Shown here piece after piece: positions 33,886-44,169 of a stretch of DNA of 64,000 nucleotides (position 1 is its first letter; each line of letters opens with the position of its first letter). The DNA comes from Maribacter arcticus (GTDB lineage: Bacteria > Bacteroidota > Bacteroidia > Flavobacteriales > Flavobacteriaceae). The position numbers and the translations under genes were made by a program. The DNA lies in the NCBI RefSeq assembly GCF_900167935.1, contig NZ_FUYL01000006.1, positions 124,001 to 188,000 of the forward strand. The letters run 5' to 3'. Under the pieces are notes generated by a model. It ran no database searches. It had not been told where the DNA came from and saw only the letters and a list, made by a program, of their open reading frames with translations.

Positions 33886-36327
33886 TTAAAAGTTTCCTAT
33901 TCTAATAATATCAGCAAATATTCCCGAAGCTGTTACAGCTGCCCCAGCACCAGCTCCTTTAATAATTAAGGGTTGGTTTGGGTATCGCTCTGTATAAAAA
34001 AGTACGATGTTATCACTACCTGCTAAATTATAGAAATCATGCCCTTTTGGTATTTCTTGCAAACCAACACTTGCTTCACCTTCATCGAACTGTGCAACGT
34101 ATTTCAACCTGCTATTGGCATTTTTAGCACTTGAAAATAAAGATTGAAAATGTGATTCATGTTTTACCAAAGAGGCAAAAAAATCGTTGTTATTGTTGGT
34201 GTTTAAACTTTCATCTGGTAAGAATGATTCGTTTTTAATATCGCTAATCTCCAATATGTTGCCGCTTTCCCTTGCTAAAATCAAGATTTTTCGCATAACA
34301 TCAACACCACTCAAATCTATTTTTGGGTCAGGTTCAGTATAGCCTTCTTCTTGGGCCTGTTTTACAACATCATGAAAGGTGTTCTTTTCGTTGAAGTTAT
34401 TAAATACAAAATTTAAGCTTCCTGATAAAACGGCTTGAATCTTTAGAATTTTATCCCCGGATGCAATTAAATGTTTAAGAGTGTCAATAATTGGCAATCC
34501 AGCACCAACATTGGTTTCAAATAAGAAAGGAGCGTTATAGGTTCTAGCTAAAGATTTTAAATGTGAATAGTTTTCATAGGCAGAGGAACAGGCAATTTTA
34601 TTACAAGTTACAACAGATATGCTGTTACTTAAATATTCACGGTACGAGCTTGAGACATCCTCACTGGCGGTATTGTCGACAAAAATACTGTTCCTTAAAT
34701 TTAAGGAATTGACCAATTTTAAAAATTCTGCTTTATCTGCTTTTTGTCCTTGGGATAATTTCTCTTGCCAATCATTTAAATCTATTCCTTTTTCATCAAA
34801 ATGCATGGTTCTTGAATTGGATATTCCTATTACTCGGATATTCAATTTTAAGTTCTCCTTTAAGAATTTTCGTTGAGACCTAATTTGTTCCAAAAATTTA
34901 GCGCCCACATTTCCTACACCCATCACAAATAGGTTTAGTTGCTTAATGTTCTCTTCAAAAAACTCTTCATGTAAAGCGTTTAATGCCTTTTTTACATCTT
35001 TTTCATCGATGATACAAGAAATATTTCTTTCTGAAGCTCCCTGTGCAATTACTCGAATATTCACATTGTTTTTTCCAAGAGTACTGAACATTTTACCACT
35101 TAATCCTTGGTGACTTTTCATATTGTCACCAACTAAGGCTACAATAGCCAAATCCTTTTCAGGAATAACTTGTTTTATACGACCCCTTTCAATTTCATAT
35201 TCAAAAGCTTCGTTAACAATACTTACCGCTTTTTCAACATCATCTGCAGAGATACCTACACAAATAGAATGTTCAGAGGAAGCTTGAGTAATAAGTACAA
35301 CACTAATATCTGCTTGTGATAATACTTCGAAAAAACGTTTAGATATACCTGGTATGCCAACCATGCCAGGTCCTTCTAGAGATAACAAGGCAATATTTCC
35401 TATATGGCTTATACCTCTTACGGTTTTACCTTTTTCGTTTTTAGATTTTGTGATTAATGTCCCAGCTTCATCAGGACTAAACGTATTCTTTATTACTATC
35501 GAAATTCCTTTTGATAATACTGGTTGAATGGTGGGTGGATAAAGCACTTTTGCTCCAAAATGAGACAATTCCATAGCTTCTTCATAAGATATATGAGGTA
35601 TTGCTTTGGCTTGTTTTACCATTTTCGGATTGGCAGTATACATGCCGCTCACATCGGTCCAAATTTCTAAAATTTCAGCATCAATGGCAGCTGCGTAAAT
35701 TGCTGCAGTATAATCTGAACCTCCTCTGCCTAAAGTAGTAGAAACACCTTCTTCTGATGTAGCTATAAAACCAGGGCAAACGATAATCTTCTTGTGTGAT
35801 GAATTAAAATAGGTTACACAATTGGCATTGGTTTTGGTGAAATTCACCACATTCTTGCCGTTTAATTTGTGCGTGATAATAAGGTCTCTACTATCTTTAA
35901 ATTTAGCATCTAAATTTTCAGTAATTAGGTATTCACTGATAATATAAGATGAAAGTAATTCTCCATAACTTACAATTTTATCAGAAAGTTTAGGTGTTAT
36001 TTCACCAATGAAGTATGCGCCTTCTAATAATGTTTCTAAAACATTGAACTCACTTTTCACTTTGCTAAGCACCTTGCTTTGTGCTGTAACAGGTAGTAAT
36101 TCTTTAACTGTTGCAAGATGCCTTTCCTCAATAGAGGTAAGTACATTTTTATAAGATTGATCTTGTGAAGAAGCCATTGTGCCGGCTTTCAATAATAAAT
36201 CAGTTACTCCACCAAGAGCAGAGACCACCAATACTATTTGGTCTTGATAGGAAGAAATTATATTTTTAATCTTAACTATATTTTCAGGTTTGGCTACAGA
36301 TGAACCACCAAATTTTAGAACTTTCAT
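33886..36327 (-). CDS. thrA: Bifunctional aspartokinase / homoserine dehydrogenase I
   Basis: The fused enzyme performs the first and third steps from aspartate toward threonine and methionine. The 813-residue protein has an aspartokinase domain with K-F-G-G-S-S-V (about 4-10) and G-R-G-G-S-D-Y-T-A (about 203-211), and two ACT regulatory repeats (about 310-460). The homoserine dehydrogenase part has its Rossmann motif G-V-G-N-V-G (about 472-477) and E-T-N-V-G-A-G-L-P near 614-622. Threonine feedback through the ACT domains is expected from the family. A possible Thr-rich leader ORF lies upstream. Confidence 0.96.
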   Translation of the reverse strand: MKVLKFGGSSVAKPENIVKIKNIISSYQDQIVLVVSALGGVTDLLLKAGTMASSQDQSYKNVLTSIEERHLATVKELLPVTAQSKVLSKVKSEFNVLETLLEGAYFIGEITPKLSDKIVSYGELLSSYIISEYLITENLDAKFKDSRDLIITHKLNGKNVVNFTKTNANCVTYFNSSHKKIIVCPGFIATSEEGVSTTLGRGGSDYTAAIYAAAIDAEILEIWTDVSGMYTANPKMVKQAKAIPHISYEEAMELSHFGAKVLYPPTIQPVLSKGISIVIKNTFSPDEAGTLITKSKNEKGKTVRGISHIGNIALLSLEGPGMVGIPGISKRFFEVLSQADISVVLITQASSEHSICVGISADDVEKAVSIVNEAFEYEIERGRIKQVIPEKDLAIVALVGDNMKSHQGLSGKMFSTLGKNNVNIRVIAQGASERNISCIIDEKDVKKALNALHEEFFEENIKQLNLFVMGVGNVGAKFLEQIRSQRKFLKENLKLNIRVIGISNSRTMHFDEKGIDLNDWQEKLSQGQKADKAEFLKLVNSLNLRNSIFVDNTASEDVSSSYREYLSNSISVVTCNKIACSSAYENYSHLKSLARTYNAPFLFETNVGAGLPIIDTLKHLIASGDKILKIQAVLSGSLNFVFNNFNEKNTFHDVVKQAQEEGYTEPDPKIDLSGVDVMRKILILARESGNILEISDIKNESFLPDESLNTNNNNDFFASLVKHESHFQSLFSSAKNANSRLKYVAQFDEGEASVGLQEIPKGHDFYNLAGSDNIVLFYTERYPNQPLIIKGAGAGAAVTASGIFADIIRIGNF

Positions 36328-36393
36328 GCTATTGAAATATTGACTTTTAATTTAAGAAATGGTGTAATTAAACACAGAGACGGAGAAATATCG

Positions 36394-36489
36394 TTATGAC
36401 CCCCAAGGGGTGAACCATGTGAATGTAGTACCATTAAATTTGGTAAGTGATGTAACATCGAAATTTATGCCTGTCTTATCGCAGTCCAT
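36394..36489 (-). promoter_or_regulatory. Candidate threonine leader peptide ORF upstream of thrA
   Basis: Minus-strand ATG at 36489-36487 opens a 31-codon ORF ending at TAA 36396-36394, just downstream of the predicted thrA start site. It has seven Thr codons, clustered near the end as T-T-F-T-W-F-T. A short hairpin (ACCCC-TTG-GGGGT) overlaps the last codons. No clear U-tract terminator follows, so attenuation is only a possibility. Confidence 0.3.
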
Positions 36490-36500
36490 AATACTAATGG

Positions 36501-36525
36501 TTGAGCGCCAAAAGTAGTACATTTG
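36501..36525 (+). promoter_or_regulatory. Candidate promoter for nnrD
   Basis: TACATTTG (36518-36525) is a perfect -7 box. The nearest TTG (36501-36503) is only 14 bp upstream, which is short. The leader to nnrD would be about 64 nt and includes the hairpin at 36541-36564. Confidence 0.4.
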
Positions 36526-36539
36526 ATATCCCTATCAAA
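36509..36539 (-). promoter_or_regulatory. Promoter for the thrABC operon
   Basis: Minus-strand TTTG (36539-36536) and TACTTTTG (36516-36509) are separated by 19 bp, a very good fit. The start is predicted near 36503. It overlaps the opposing nnrD promoter. Confidence 0.5.
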
Positions 36540-36540
36540 T

Positions 36541-36564
36541 GATTCCACAATTTTTTGTGGAATC
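36541..36564 (+). promoter_or_regulatory. Hairpin in the nnrD leader
   Basis: A perfect 10-bp stem, GATTCCACAA (36541-36550) with TTGTGGAATC (36555-36564) and a TTTT loop, is followed by GTTACTTTTT. It resembles a weak intrinsic terminator within the nnrD leader, or it may be an operator for the divergent pair. Confidence 0.4.
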
Positions 36565-36594
36565 GTTACTTTTTAGTAGTAAAATAAATTAAGA

Positions 36595-38136
36595 ATGAAA
36601 TTATATAGTACAAAACAGATTTATAAAGCAGATCAGATTTCTATTAAAAAAGAAAAAATAGTTAGTGATGAATTAATGGAACGTGCTGCCTTACAGTTGT
36701 TTAATTGGATTCATTTACGTATGCAAGGTGCTCCGGTAAAAATTCATTTATTCTGTGGTATAGGAAACAATGGGGGTGATGGAATAGCACTTGCTCGCCA
36801 TCTATTTGATCATGGTTATAATATTTCAGTTTATGTTATTAATTATAATGAAAAACGTTCCAAAGATTTTTTAATTAATCTCGAAAGATTAAAAACAAGA
36901 AAATGTTGGCCAAGTTTCATGAGTTCAGAAGATGAGCTTCCTGAAATAGGGAAGGATGACATTATAGTTGATGGTATTTTTGGGATAGGATTGAATAGAA
37001 CGCCAGATGTTTGGGTTGCTAAAATTATTCAACATTTAAATAAGTCTGAGGCTTTTATTTTATCTATTGATATTCCGTCAGGTTTATTTACCGACCAAGG
37101 TCCAGAAAATCTGGAGGCTATTATAAAATCCAATTTTGTGCTTAGTTTTCAAACCCCTAAATTGGTTTTCTTTCTACCTCAAACGGGTCCGTTTATAGAA
37201 CAATGGGAGGTGCTGGACATCGGTTTGGATCCTGAATACTTAATGGCTACTGAAACTGACTATGAGTTAATCGGAAAAAATGAAGCCTTAAGTGTTTATA
37301 AACCACGTGAAAAGTATACACACAAAGGTACTTATGGGCATGCTCTAATAATTGGAGGCAGTTATGGTAAAATGGGTGCTGTTTGTTTAACAACAAATGC
37401 AGCACTTCATGCGGGTAGTGGTTTGGTGACCGCTTATGTGCCGAAAATAGGGTATTCTATTCTTCAGACTTCTCTTCCAGAAGTAATGGTGATAACAGAT
37501 TCTAACGAGGATATGCTAGAAAGCATGGAGTTTGATTTGGAGCCTACTGTTGTCGGAATCGGAGTTGGAATGGGTACAAATGATAAAACCGTTGCGGGTT
37601 TTACTGATTTTTTGAATAAGAATAATTTGCCATTGGTTCTAGACGCGGATGCTCTTAATGTTCTTTCGAAAAACAAAACGCTGTTAAAAAAGATTCCTGA
37701 AAATACCATTTTAACTCCTCACCCCAAAGAGTTGGAAAGATTGATAGGAACTTGGAAGGATGATTTTGAAAAGTTAGGAAAGGTTAAGAAATTCACTAAG
37801 AAATATAAATGTATCGTAGTAATAAAAGGGGCGCATACAATAGTTGTGCAAAATGATAAAGGCTACCTGAATACCACAGGTAATCCTGGTATGGCAACTG
37901 CTGGTTCTGGTGATGTATTGACAGGAATTATAACTGGACTGCTAGCTCAAGGTTATTCAGCATTGAATGCTGCTATATTTGGTGTTTACCTACATGGTAA
38001 AGCGGGTGATATAGCCGTAGAAAGTACTGGTTACCAATCTTTAGTTGCGTCTAGCCTTATAAAAAGTATAGGAAGTGCTTATCTCGATCTATTTAAAATA
38101 CCTGAACAACCTGTAGCAGAAGAACCGAAAGAATAA
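36595..38136 (+). CDS. nnrD: Bifunctional NAD(P)H-hydrate repair enzyme (epimerase and dehydratase)
   Basis: The enzyme repairs damaged NADHX/NADPHX. The 513-residue protein has an N-terminal epimerase (YjeF_N) domain at about 1-215 with F-C-G-I-G-N-N-G-G-D-G near 54-64 and D-G-I-F-G-I-G-L near 124-131. The C-terminal ADP-dependent dehydratase domain (about 225-505) has L-T-P-H-P-K-E-L near 374-381 and G-N-P-G-M-A-T-A-G-S-G-D-V-L near 428-441. This is the standard bacterial fusion, also called Nnr or YjeF. It is divergent from thrA. Confidence 0.95.
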   Translation: MKLYSTKQIYKADQISIKKEKIVSDELMERAALQLFNWIHLRMQGAPVKIHLFCGIGNNGGDGIALARHLFDHGYNISVYVINYNEKRSKDFLINLERLKTRKCWPSFMSSEDELPEIGKDDIIVDGIFGIGLNRTPDVWVAKIIQHLNKSEAFILSIDIPSGLFTDQGPENLEAIIKSNFVLSFQTPKLVFFLPQTGPFIEQWEVLDIGLDPEYLMATETDYELIGKNEALSVYKPREKYTHKGTYGHALIIGGSYGKMGAVCLTTNAALHAGSGLVTAYVPKIGYSILQTSLPEVMVITDSNEDMLESMEFDLEPTVVGIGVGMGTNDKTVAGFTDFLNKNNLPLVLDADALNVLSKNKTLLKKIPENTILTPHPKELERLIGTWKDDFEKLGKVKKFTKKYKCIVVIKGAHTIVVQNDKGYLNTTGNPGMATAGSGDVLTGIITGLLAQGYSALNAAIFGVYLHGKAGDIAVESTGYQSLVASSLIKSIGSAYLDLFKIPEQPVAEEPKE

Positions 38137-38171
38137 TAATATTTTTCAATTCTAAGTAATTAATAAAGGGA

Positions 38172-38573
38172 TTAAGAATTAACTCTTCTTTTGACCCACT
38201 TTAGAGCATTTTCATATTCTATAAAAAACTTCATTGGCTTTTTATAAAACAATTTTTCAATCTTAAAGTTATGCATGTCTATTTCTTTAACCGAAACGAT
38301 AGCAAATGCTTTAAGGTTGTCTAGTTGTTTTAAGTAGTTATAGATGGTTGGGTCAATTGCGAATGAATTTTTACGAAGACTAATAAATCCGAAATTTTTA
38401 TCCCTGAAATGAATTTCTGATATACCAATTATTTGATATGCCCTTTCAAGTGTTAGGGTAGCTCCTTCATCAAAGATGGATACCATGTAATTTTCAAATA
38501 CTTGAATTTTACCAACTTCTAACTCGTACTCCCGTACGATTACCTTCTTCTTTTTGGAGGATTCAATTTTCAT
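38172..38573 (-). CDS. STAS/SpoIIAA-like protein of unknown function
   Basis: The 133-residue cytosolic protein has a very basic start (K-K-K-K) and an alternating strand/helix pattern (Y-E-L-E-V-G-K-I-Q-V-F, then F-G-F-I-S-L-R-K-N-S-F-A-I-D-P, then A-F-A-I-V-S) that resembles the STAS/SpoIIAA-like fold. C-terminal E-K-L-F-Y-K-K-P-M-K-F-F-I-E-Y-E-N-A-L-K-W matches the same architecture as the protein at 59613. It lies alone between nnrD and clpC, convergent with nnrD. The function is unknown. Confidence 0.6.
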   Translation of the reverse strand: MKIESSKKKKVIVREYELEVGKIQVFENYMVSIFDEGATLTLERAYQIIGISEIHFRDKNFGFISLRKNSFAIDPTIYNYLKQLDNLKAFAIVSVKEIDMHNFKIEKLFYKKPMKFFIEYENALKWVKRRVNS

Positions 38574-38732
38574 TCTGCTCGTATTAATATAGTGTGTCTG
38601 AAGCGAAAGTAAATTGAACTTTAATTTTTTGGATAAATTATTAGTTTAAACGCGTAAATATCGTTCGTACTGCGTATGGCGGGTATTGCCTGTATTTGAT
38701 TTCTTACAATTAGAAATTCATTGTAAGAAAAA

Positions 38733-38757
38733 GGAGCCCGACTTGGGGGCTCCTTTT
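38733..38757 (-). terminator. Intrinsic terminator after clpC (bidirectional)
   Basis: The stem GGAGCCC (38733-38739) / GGGCTCC (38747-38753) is followed on the minus strand by TTTTT and on the plus strand by TTTT. A second inverted repeat, TTCTTACAAT (38701-38710) / ATTGTAAGAA (38720-38729), sits directly beside it. Confidence 0.8.
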
Positions 38758-38783
38758 CAATATAACTTATATTCTGAATAACA

Positions 38784-41336
38784 CTATGTCTTAGGCGTTT
38801 CTTCTTCAGCTTTTTCAATTTTAATAGTCAACTCTTCACTCTTTTCGTCAAGATCGATAAATATAGTATCTCCCTCTTTAAGTTTAGAATTCACAATTTC
38901 TTCTGCTAAAGCATCTTCGATATATTTCTGTATAGCTCTTTTAAGTGGCCTAGCACCGTATTGCTTATCGAAACCTTTCTCTGCGATATAATCTTTTGCT
39001 TTGTCTGAAAGATTTAAATGATAACCTATATCTTCTATTCTTCTAAACAATTTTGCAAGTTCAATATCAATAATTTGGTGAATATGTTCTCTTTCTAGAG
39101 CATTGAAAACAATTACGTCATCAATTCTATTCAAAAATTCAGGAGCAAATGCTTTTTTAAGTGCATTTTCAATAACTCCTTTTTGATGCGAATCTTCTTG
39201 AGATTTTTTGGCTGCTGTTCCAAAACCAACACCTTGGCCAAAGTCTTTCAATTGTCTAGCGCCAATATTCGATGTCATAATAATAATCGTATTTCTAAAA
39301 TCGATTTTACGACCAAGACTATCTGTTAAATAACCATCGTCCAATACTTGTAAAAGCATATTGAACACATCTGGATGCGCTTTTTCAACTTCATCTAATA
39401 AGATTACTGAATATGGCTTTCTTCTAACCTTTTCAGTCAATTGACCACCTTCTTCGTAACCTACGTACCCCGGAGGTGCCCCAACCAATCTAGAAATGGC
39501 AAATTTCTCCATGTACTCACTCATATCTATACGAATAAGAGCATCTTCTGAATCAAAAAGTTCTTTAGCTAAAACTTTAGCCAACTGAGTTTTACCAACT
39601 CCTGTTTGTCCTAAAAATATAAATGAACCAATGGGCTTGTTTGGGTCTTTTAGTCCAGCTCTATTTCGTTGTATAGCTTTAGAAACTTTTGCAACGGCTT
39701 CGTCTTGACCTATAACGTTAGACTTAATAAGATCAGGTAAGCCAGCTAATTTGTTACTCTCAGTTTGAGCAATTCTGTTAACAGGTATGCCGCTCATCAT
39801 AGAAACAACATCGGCGACATTATCCTCACTAACTGTTTCTTTATTCAGTTTGCTGTCATCTTCCCAACGCTCCTGAGCAATGGCCAGTTCTTTCTCTAAA
39901 CTTTTTTCATCGTCGCGTAATTTTGCGGCCTCTTCATACTTTTGCTTTTTGACTACGCTATTTTTTAGCTCACGAACATCTTCCAATTTCTTTTCTAATT
40001 CAAGAATTTGTTTCGGAACGTCCATATTTACAATGTGTACACGAGATCCTGATTCATCTAAAGCATCAATGGCCTTGTCAGGTAAAAAACGATCTGTCAT
40101 ATACCTGCTAGTCAATTTCACGCAGGCTACAATTGCCTCGTCAGTATAAGTTACATTATGATGGTCTTCATATTTACCTTTTATATTATGTAAAATTTCA
40201 ATAGTCTCATCAATAGTTGTCGGTTCAACGATTACTTTTTGAAAACGTCGTTCTAATGCACCATCTTTTTCGATATACTGTCTATACTCATCTAAGGTAG
40301 TTGCACCAATACATTGAATTTCACCTCTTGCCAATGCTGGTTTAAACATGTTTGAAGCATCTAAGCTTCCAGTTGCACCACCTGCACCAACTATAGTATG
40401 AATTTCATCGATGAACAAAATAACATCGTCATTTTTTTCAAGTTCATTCATAACCGCTTTCATGCGTTCTTCAAATTGGCCACGATATTTAGTGCCCGCA
40501 ACTAAGGAAGCCAAATCAAGGGTTACAACACGTTTGTTATAAAGAATTCTTGAAACTTTTTTATTGATTATGCGTAGTGCAAGCCCTTCAGCTATGGCAC
40601 TTTTGCCAACTCCGGGTTCACCTATCAATAACGGGTTGTTCTTTTTTCTTCGACTTAAAATCTGAGAAACTCGCTCAATTTCTTTCTCACGACCAACAAC
40701 GGGATCTAATTTATTTTCTTCTGCCATTTGGGTAAGATCTCTTCCGAAATTATCCAGCACGGGAGTTTTAGATTTCTTAGTTCCTTTTTGGCCTGAAGTA
40801 GCGCCAAAGGTACTTTCCTTTCCTTCAGATGTATCATCAGAATCACTTGGAAAAGATTCGGCAGTTGGGCCATCTACCATATCGTCGTCACTTGTTATCA
40901 TAAATTTGAACTGTTCTTTTACGCCGTCATAATCTACTTTCAACTTATGTAAAAGTTTTGTAGTAGGGTCGTTTTCGTTTCTTAGAATACAAAGTAAAAG
41001 GTGAGCTGTATTTATCGAAGAACTCTGAAAAAGTTTAGCTTCTAAAAAGGTTGTTTTTAGTGCACGTTCAGCTTGTCTTGTTAAATGTAAGTTCTTTTTG
41101 TCCTTTTGAACACCGTTAGCGTTTGGATTCGAAGGGCTGAGTATTTCAACCTTTCTTCGTAAGTGCTCAAGATCTACTTCTAAAGCATCTAAAATGCTAA
41201 TAGCCTTCCCGTTTCCATCTCTAAGGAGCCCTAACATTAGGTGCTCAGTACCGATAAAATCGTGACCAAGTCGCAATGCTTCCTCCTTGCTATATGCAAT
41301 TACATCCTTTACTCTTGGGGAAAAATTATCATCCAT
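38784..41336 (-). CDS. clpC: ATP-dependent Clp protease ATP-binding subunit ClpC
   Basis: ClpC is the Hsp100 unfoldase that feeds substrates to ClpP. The 850-residue protein has a Clp N-domain with two repeats (about 1-145). The first AAA+ module has Walker A G-E-P-G-V-G-K-S near 232-239 and Walker B F-I-D-E-I-H. The UVR-like middle domain ([12 protein letters not shown] near 458-469) is characteristic of ClpC rather than ClpA/B. The second AAA+ module has G-Q-T-G-V-G-K-T near 575-582. It is divergent from gyrA. An adaptor such as McsB is not visible nearby. Confidence 0.95.
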   Translation of the reverse strand: MDDNFSPRVKDVIAYSKEEALRLGHDFIGTEHLMLGLLRDGNGKAISILDALEVDLEHLRRKVEILSPSNPNANGVQKDKKNLHLTRQAERALKTTFLEAKLFQSSSINTAHLLLCILRNENDPTTKLLHKLKVDYDGVKEQFKFMITSDDDMVDGPTAESFPSDSDDTSEGKESTFGATSGQKGTKKSKTPVLDNFGRDLTQMAEENKLDPVVGREKEIERVSQILSRRKKNNPLLIGEPGVGKSAIAEGLALRIINKKVSRILYNKRVVTLDLASLVAGTKYRGQFEERMKAVMNELEKNDDVILFIDEIHTIVGAGGATGSLDASNMFKPALARGEIQCIGATTLDEYRQYIEKDGALERRFQKVIVEPTTIDETIEILHNIKGKYEDHHNVTYTDEAIVACVKLTSRYMTDRFLPDKAIDALDESGSRVHIVNMDVPKQILELEKKLEDVRELKNSVVKKQKYEEAAKLRDDEKSLEKELAIAQERWEDDSKLNKETVSEDNVADVVSMMSGIPVNRIAQTESNKLAGLPDLIKSNVIGQDEAVAKVSKAIQRNRAGLKDPNKPIGSFIFLGQTGVGKTQLAKVLAKELFDSEDALIRIDMSEYMEKFAISRLVGAPPGYVGYEEGGQLTEKVRRKPYSVILLDEVEKAHPDVFNMLLQVLDDGYLTDSLGRKIDFRNTIIIMTSNIGARQLKDFGQGVGFGTAAKKSQEDSHQKGVIENALKKAFAPEFLNRIDDVIVFNALEREHIHQIIDIELAKLFRRIEDIGYHLNLSDKAKDYIAEKGFDKQYGARPLKRAIQKYIEDALAEEIVNSKLKEGDTIFIDLDEKSEELTIKIEKAEEETPKT

Positions 41337-41595
41337 ATACTGTTATTATCTACTATAAAATTACTAAATCTCATCCAATCAATGGCAAATACCATACCTA
41401 TAATCGTTAAAGTTATTGTAAAACCTACAAAATTTGAGTCTCATCACATGAAAATGAGCATATATCTTTAAAATTAACATTTCAAAGTCAACTGTTAATA
41501 AAAATTCATATTATTAAATCCACTTATACTATAAACGCCTAGGATTTAAGTATATTGGCATGCTTTTTTACTAATTAAAAAACAGAAGATTTTAA

Positions 41596-44130
41596 ATGGC
41601 TGACGGTGAAAAATTAATACCTATTAATATTGAAGATGAAATGAAATCTGCCTACATCGATTATTCGATGTCGGTCATTGTGTCACGAGCTCTGCCAGAT
41701 GTCAGAGATGGTTTAAAACCAGTGCACAGAAGGGTTCTTTTTGGAATGCATGAATTAGGGGTTAGAAGTAATAGCTCACATAAAAAATCTGCCCGTATTG
41801 TCGGGGAGGTACTTGGTAAGTATCACCCACATGGTGATACCTCTGTTTATGATGCAATGGTACGTATGGCTCAAGAATGGAGTCTTCGTTATATGCTTGT
41901 AGACGGTCAAGGTAACTTTGGGTCTATAGATGGTGATAGTCCTGCAGCTATGCGTTATACGGAGGCCCGTATGCGTAAGATTGCAGATGATATGCTTATC
42001 GATATAGAGAAGGAGACGGTAGATTATCAATTGAATTTTGATGATTCGTTGAAAGAGCCTACCGTACTTCCTACAAGGGTACCAAATCTATTGGTAAATG
42101 GAGCTTCTGGAATTGCTGTAGGTATGGCGACCAACATGCCTCCCCATAATTTAGCAGAAGTTATTGATGGTACAGTTGCTTATATCGATAATAATGACAT
42201 TACGATTGATGAGCTAATAACGCATATAAAAGCTCCTGATTTTCCAACGGGTGGTATTATTTATGGTTATGATGGTGTAAAGGAGGCCTTTCATACAGGT
42301 AGAGGACGTGTAATGATGCGCGCTAAAGCAACTTTTGAAGAGGTGCAGGGTAGAGAGTGCATTATAGTTCATGAGATTCCTTATCAAGTGAATAAGGCGG
42401 ACATGATTAAGAAAACCGCCGACCTTGTCAATGATAAGAAAATTGAAGGTATTTCTAATATTAGGGACGAGTCTGACCGTAATGGTATGCGAATCGTTTA
42501 CATCTTAAAAAGAGATGCAATACCTAACATTGTACTAAATATGCTGTATAAATATACGGCATTACAAACATCTTTTAGTGTCAATAATATAGCCCTGGTA
42601 AACGGAAGGCCACGATTGTTGAACGTAAAGGAAATGATTCATTATTTTGTTGAGCATCGCCATGAGGTTGTCGTTAGGCGTACTGAATTTGAATTGAAAA
42701 AGGCTGAAGATCGTGCTCATATTTTAGAGGGATTGATTATTGCTTCAGACAATATTGATGAGGTTATAGCAATTATTAGAGCTTCAAATAATGCAGATGA
42801 AGCTCGAGCAAACTTAATTGAACGCTTTAAACTAAGCGAAATTCAAGCCAAGGCAATTGTAGAGATGCGATTACGTCAACTTACTGGTCTTGAGCAAGAT
42901 AAGCTTAGAACGGAATATGATGAGATAATGCTTCTGATTACCGACTTAAAAGATATTCTTGATAAAAAGGAACGCAGAATGCAGATCATTAAAGATGAGT
43001 TGCAAGAGATAAAGGATAAGTATGGTGATGAGAGAAGGTCTGAGATAAATCTTGCTGGCGGAGACCTTAGCATGGAAGATATGATACCTGATGAGCAAGT
43101 GGTTATTACTATTTCTCACGCGGGTTATATTAAAAGAACTCCATTATCAGAATATAAAACTCAACATAGAGGAGGAGTAGGTCAAAAAGCATCTTCAACA
43201 AGAAATGAAGATTTCTTAGAGCATCTTTTTGTAGGTACTAACCACCAATATATGTTGTTCTTTACGCAAAAAGGAAAATGTTTCTGGATGCGGGTTTTCG
43301 AAATACCAGAGGGTAGTAGAACTTCAAAAGGAAGAGCTATTCAAAACCTTATAAATATTGAACAAGATGATAGTGTGAAAGCTTTTATCTGTACTCAAGA
43401 TTTAAAAGATGAGGAATATGTAAACGGTCACTTTGTTATCATGGCGACTAAAAAAGGTGTGGTCAAGAAAACATCTTTAGAGCAATATTCCAGACCGCGT
43501 CAAAATGGTATTAATGCAATTACTGTTCGTGATGGTGATGAGTTATTAGAAGCTAAATTGACAACAGGAACAAGTGAGATATTTTTAGGTCTTAAATCAG
43601 GTAAGGCAATACGCTTTGAAGAAAGTAAGACCAGGCCTATGGGTCGTAATGCATCTGGTGTACGTGGTATTACCTTAGCTAATGATGAAGATGAAGTAAT
43701 CGGTATGGTTTCTGTTCATAATTTTGAAGATGAAATTTTAGTGGTTTCTGAAAAAGGATATGGTAAACGTTCAAGTATTGAAGATTATAGGGTAACTAAT
43801 AGAGGAGGCAAGGGTGTTAAGACAATAAGCGTAACAGATAAAACTGGTGGTCTTGTTGCTATTAAAAACGTTACCGATTCAGATGACTTGATGATCATTA
43901 ATAAATCTGGAATTGCAATTCGTATGAGCGTAGAAGATTTACGTGTAATGGGTAGAGCAACACAAGGTGTTAGATTGATAAACATTAAAGGAAATGATTC
44001 AATAGCCGCTGTTGCCAAGGTAATGAAAGATGAAGATGATTTGGAGGAACCTGAAATACTTGATATTGAGGTAGATACTGAAAACGGCACGGAGATTGAT
44101 ACTAATGAGCCAGATGATTCAGAAGAATAA
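41596..44130 (+). CDS. gyrA: DNA gyrase subunit A
   Basis: GyrA is the breakage-reunion subunit of gyrase. The 844-residue protein has the active-site Tyr in M-R-Y-T-E-A-R-M near residue 121. The quinolone-resistance region reads [10 protein letters not shown], with Thr at the position of E. coli Ser83 and Asp conserved at 87. The C-terminal beta-pinwheel repeats run from about 500 to 810 and include the GyrA-box-like Q-x-R-G-G-x-G (H-R-G-G-V-G-Q-K near 526-533). This distinguishes it from ParC. An acidic tail follows. It is probably co-transcribed with the TPR gene 39 nt downstream. Confidence 0.95.
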   Translation: MADGEKLIPINIEDEMKSAYIDYSMSVIVSRALPDVRDGLKPVHRRVLFGMHELGVRSNSSHKKSARIVGEVLGKYHPHGDTSVYDAMVRMAQEWSLRYMLVDGQGNFGSIDGDSPAAMRYTEARMRKIADDMLIDIEKETVDYQLNFDDSLKEPTVLPTRVPNLLVNGASGIAVGMATNMPPHNLAEVIDGTVAYIDNNDITIDELITHIKAPDFPTGGIIYGYDGVKEAFHTGRGRVMMRAKATFEEVQGRECIIVHEIPYQVNKADMIKKTADLVNDKKIEGISNIRDESDRNGMRIVYILKRDAIPNIVLNMLYKYTALQTSFSVNNIALVNGRPRLLNVKEMIHYFVEHRHEVVVRRTEFELKKAEDRAHILEGLIIASDNIDEVIAIIRASNNADEARANLIERFKLSEIQAKAIVEMRLRQLTGLEQDKLRTEYDEIMLLITDLKDILDKKERRMQIIKDELQEIKDKYGDERRSEINLAGGDLSMEDMIPDEQVVITISHAGYIKRTPLSEYKTQHRGGVGQKASSTRNEDFLEHLFVGTNHQYMLFFTQKGKCFWMRVFEIPEGSRTSKGRAIQNLINIEQDDSVKAFICTQDLKDEEYVNGHFVIMATKKGVVKKTSLEQYSRPRQNGINAITVRDGDELLEAKLTTGTSEIFLGLKSGKAIRFEESKTRPMGRNASGVRGITLANDEDEVIGMVSVHNFEDEILVVSEKGYGKRSSIEDYRVTNRGGKGVKTISVTDKTGGLVAIKNVTDSDDLMIINKSGIAIRMSVEDLRVMGRATQGVRLINIKGNDSIAAVAKVMKDEDDLEEPEILDIEVDTENGTEIDTNEPDDSEE

Positions 44131-44169
44131 ACATCTAAATTTTAAACACTAATAATTAATATATTAAAA

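Noticed and set aside
38621-38818. A 65-codon minus-strand ORF after clpC
   Set aside because: It overlaps the clpC 3' end in another frame and reads straight through the clpC terminator hairpin. It shows no protein-like pattern.
41241-41471. A 76-codon plus-strand ORF between clpC and gyrA
   Set aside because: It starts antisense inside clpC and has no coding character in the intergenic part.
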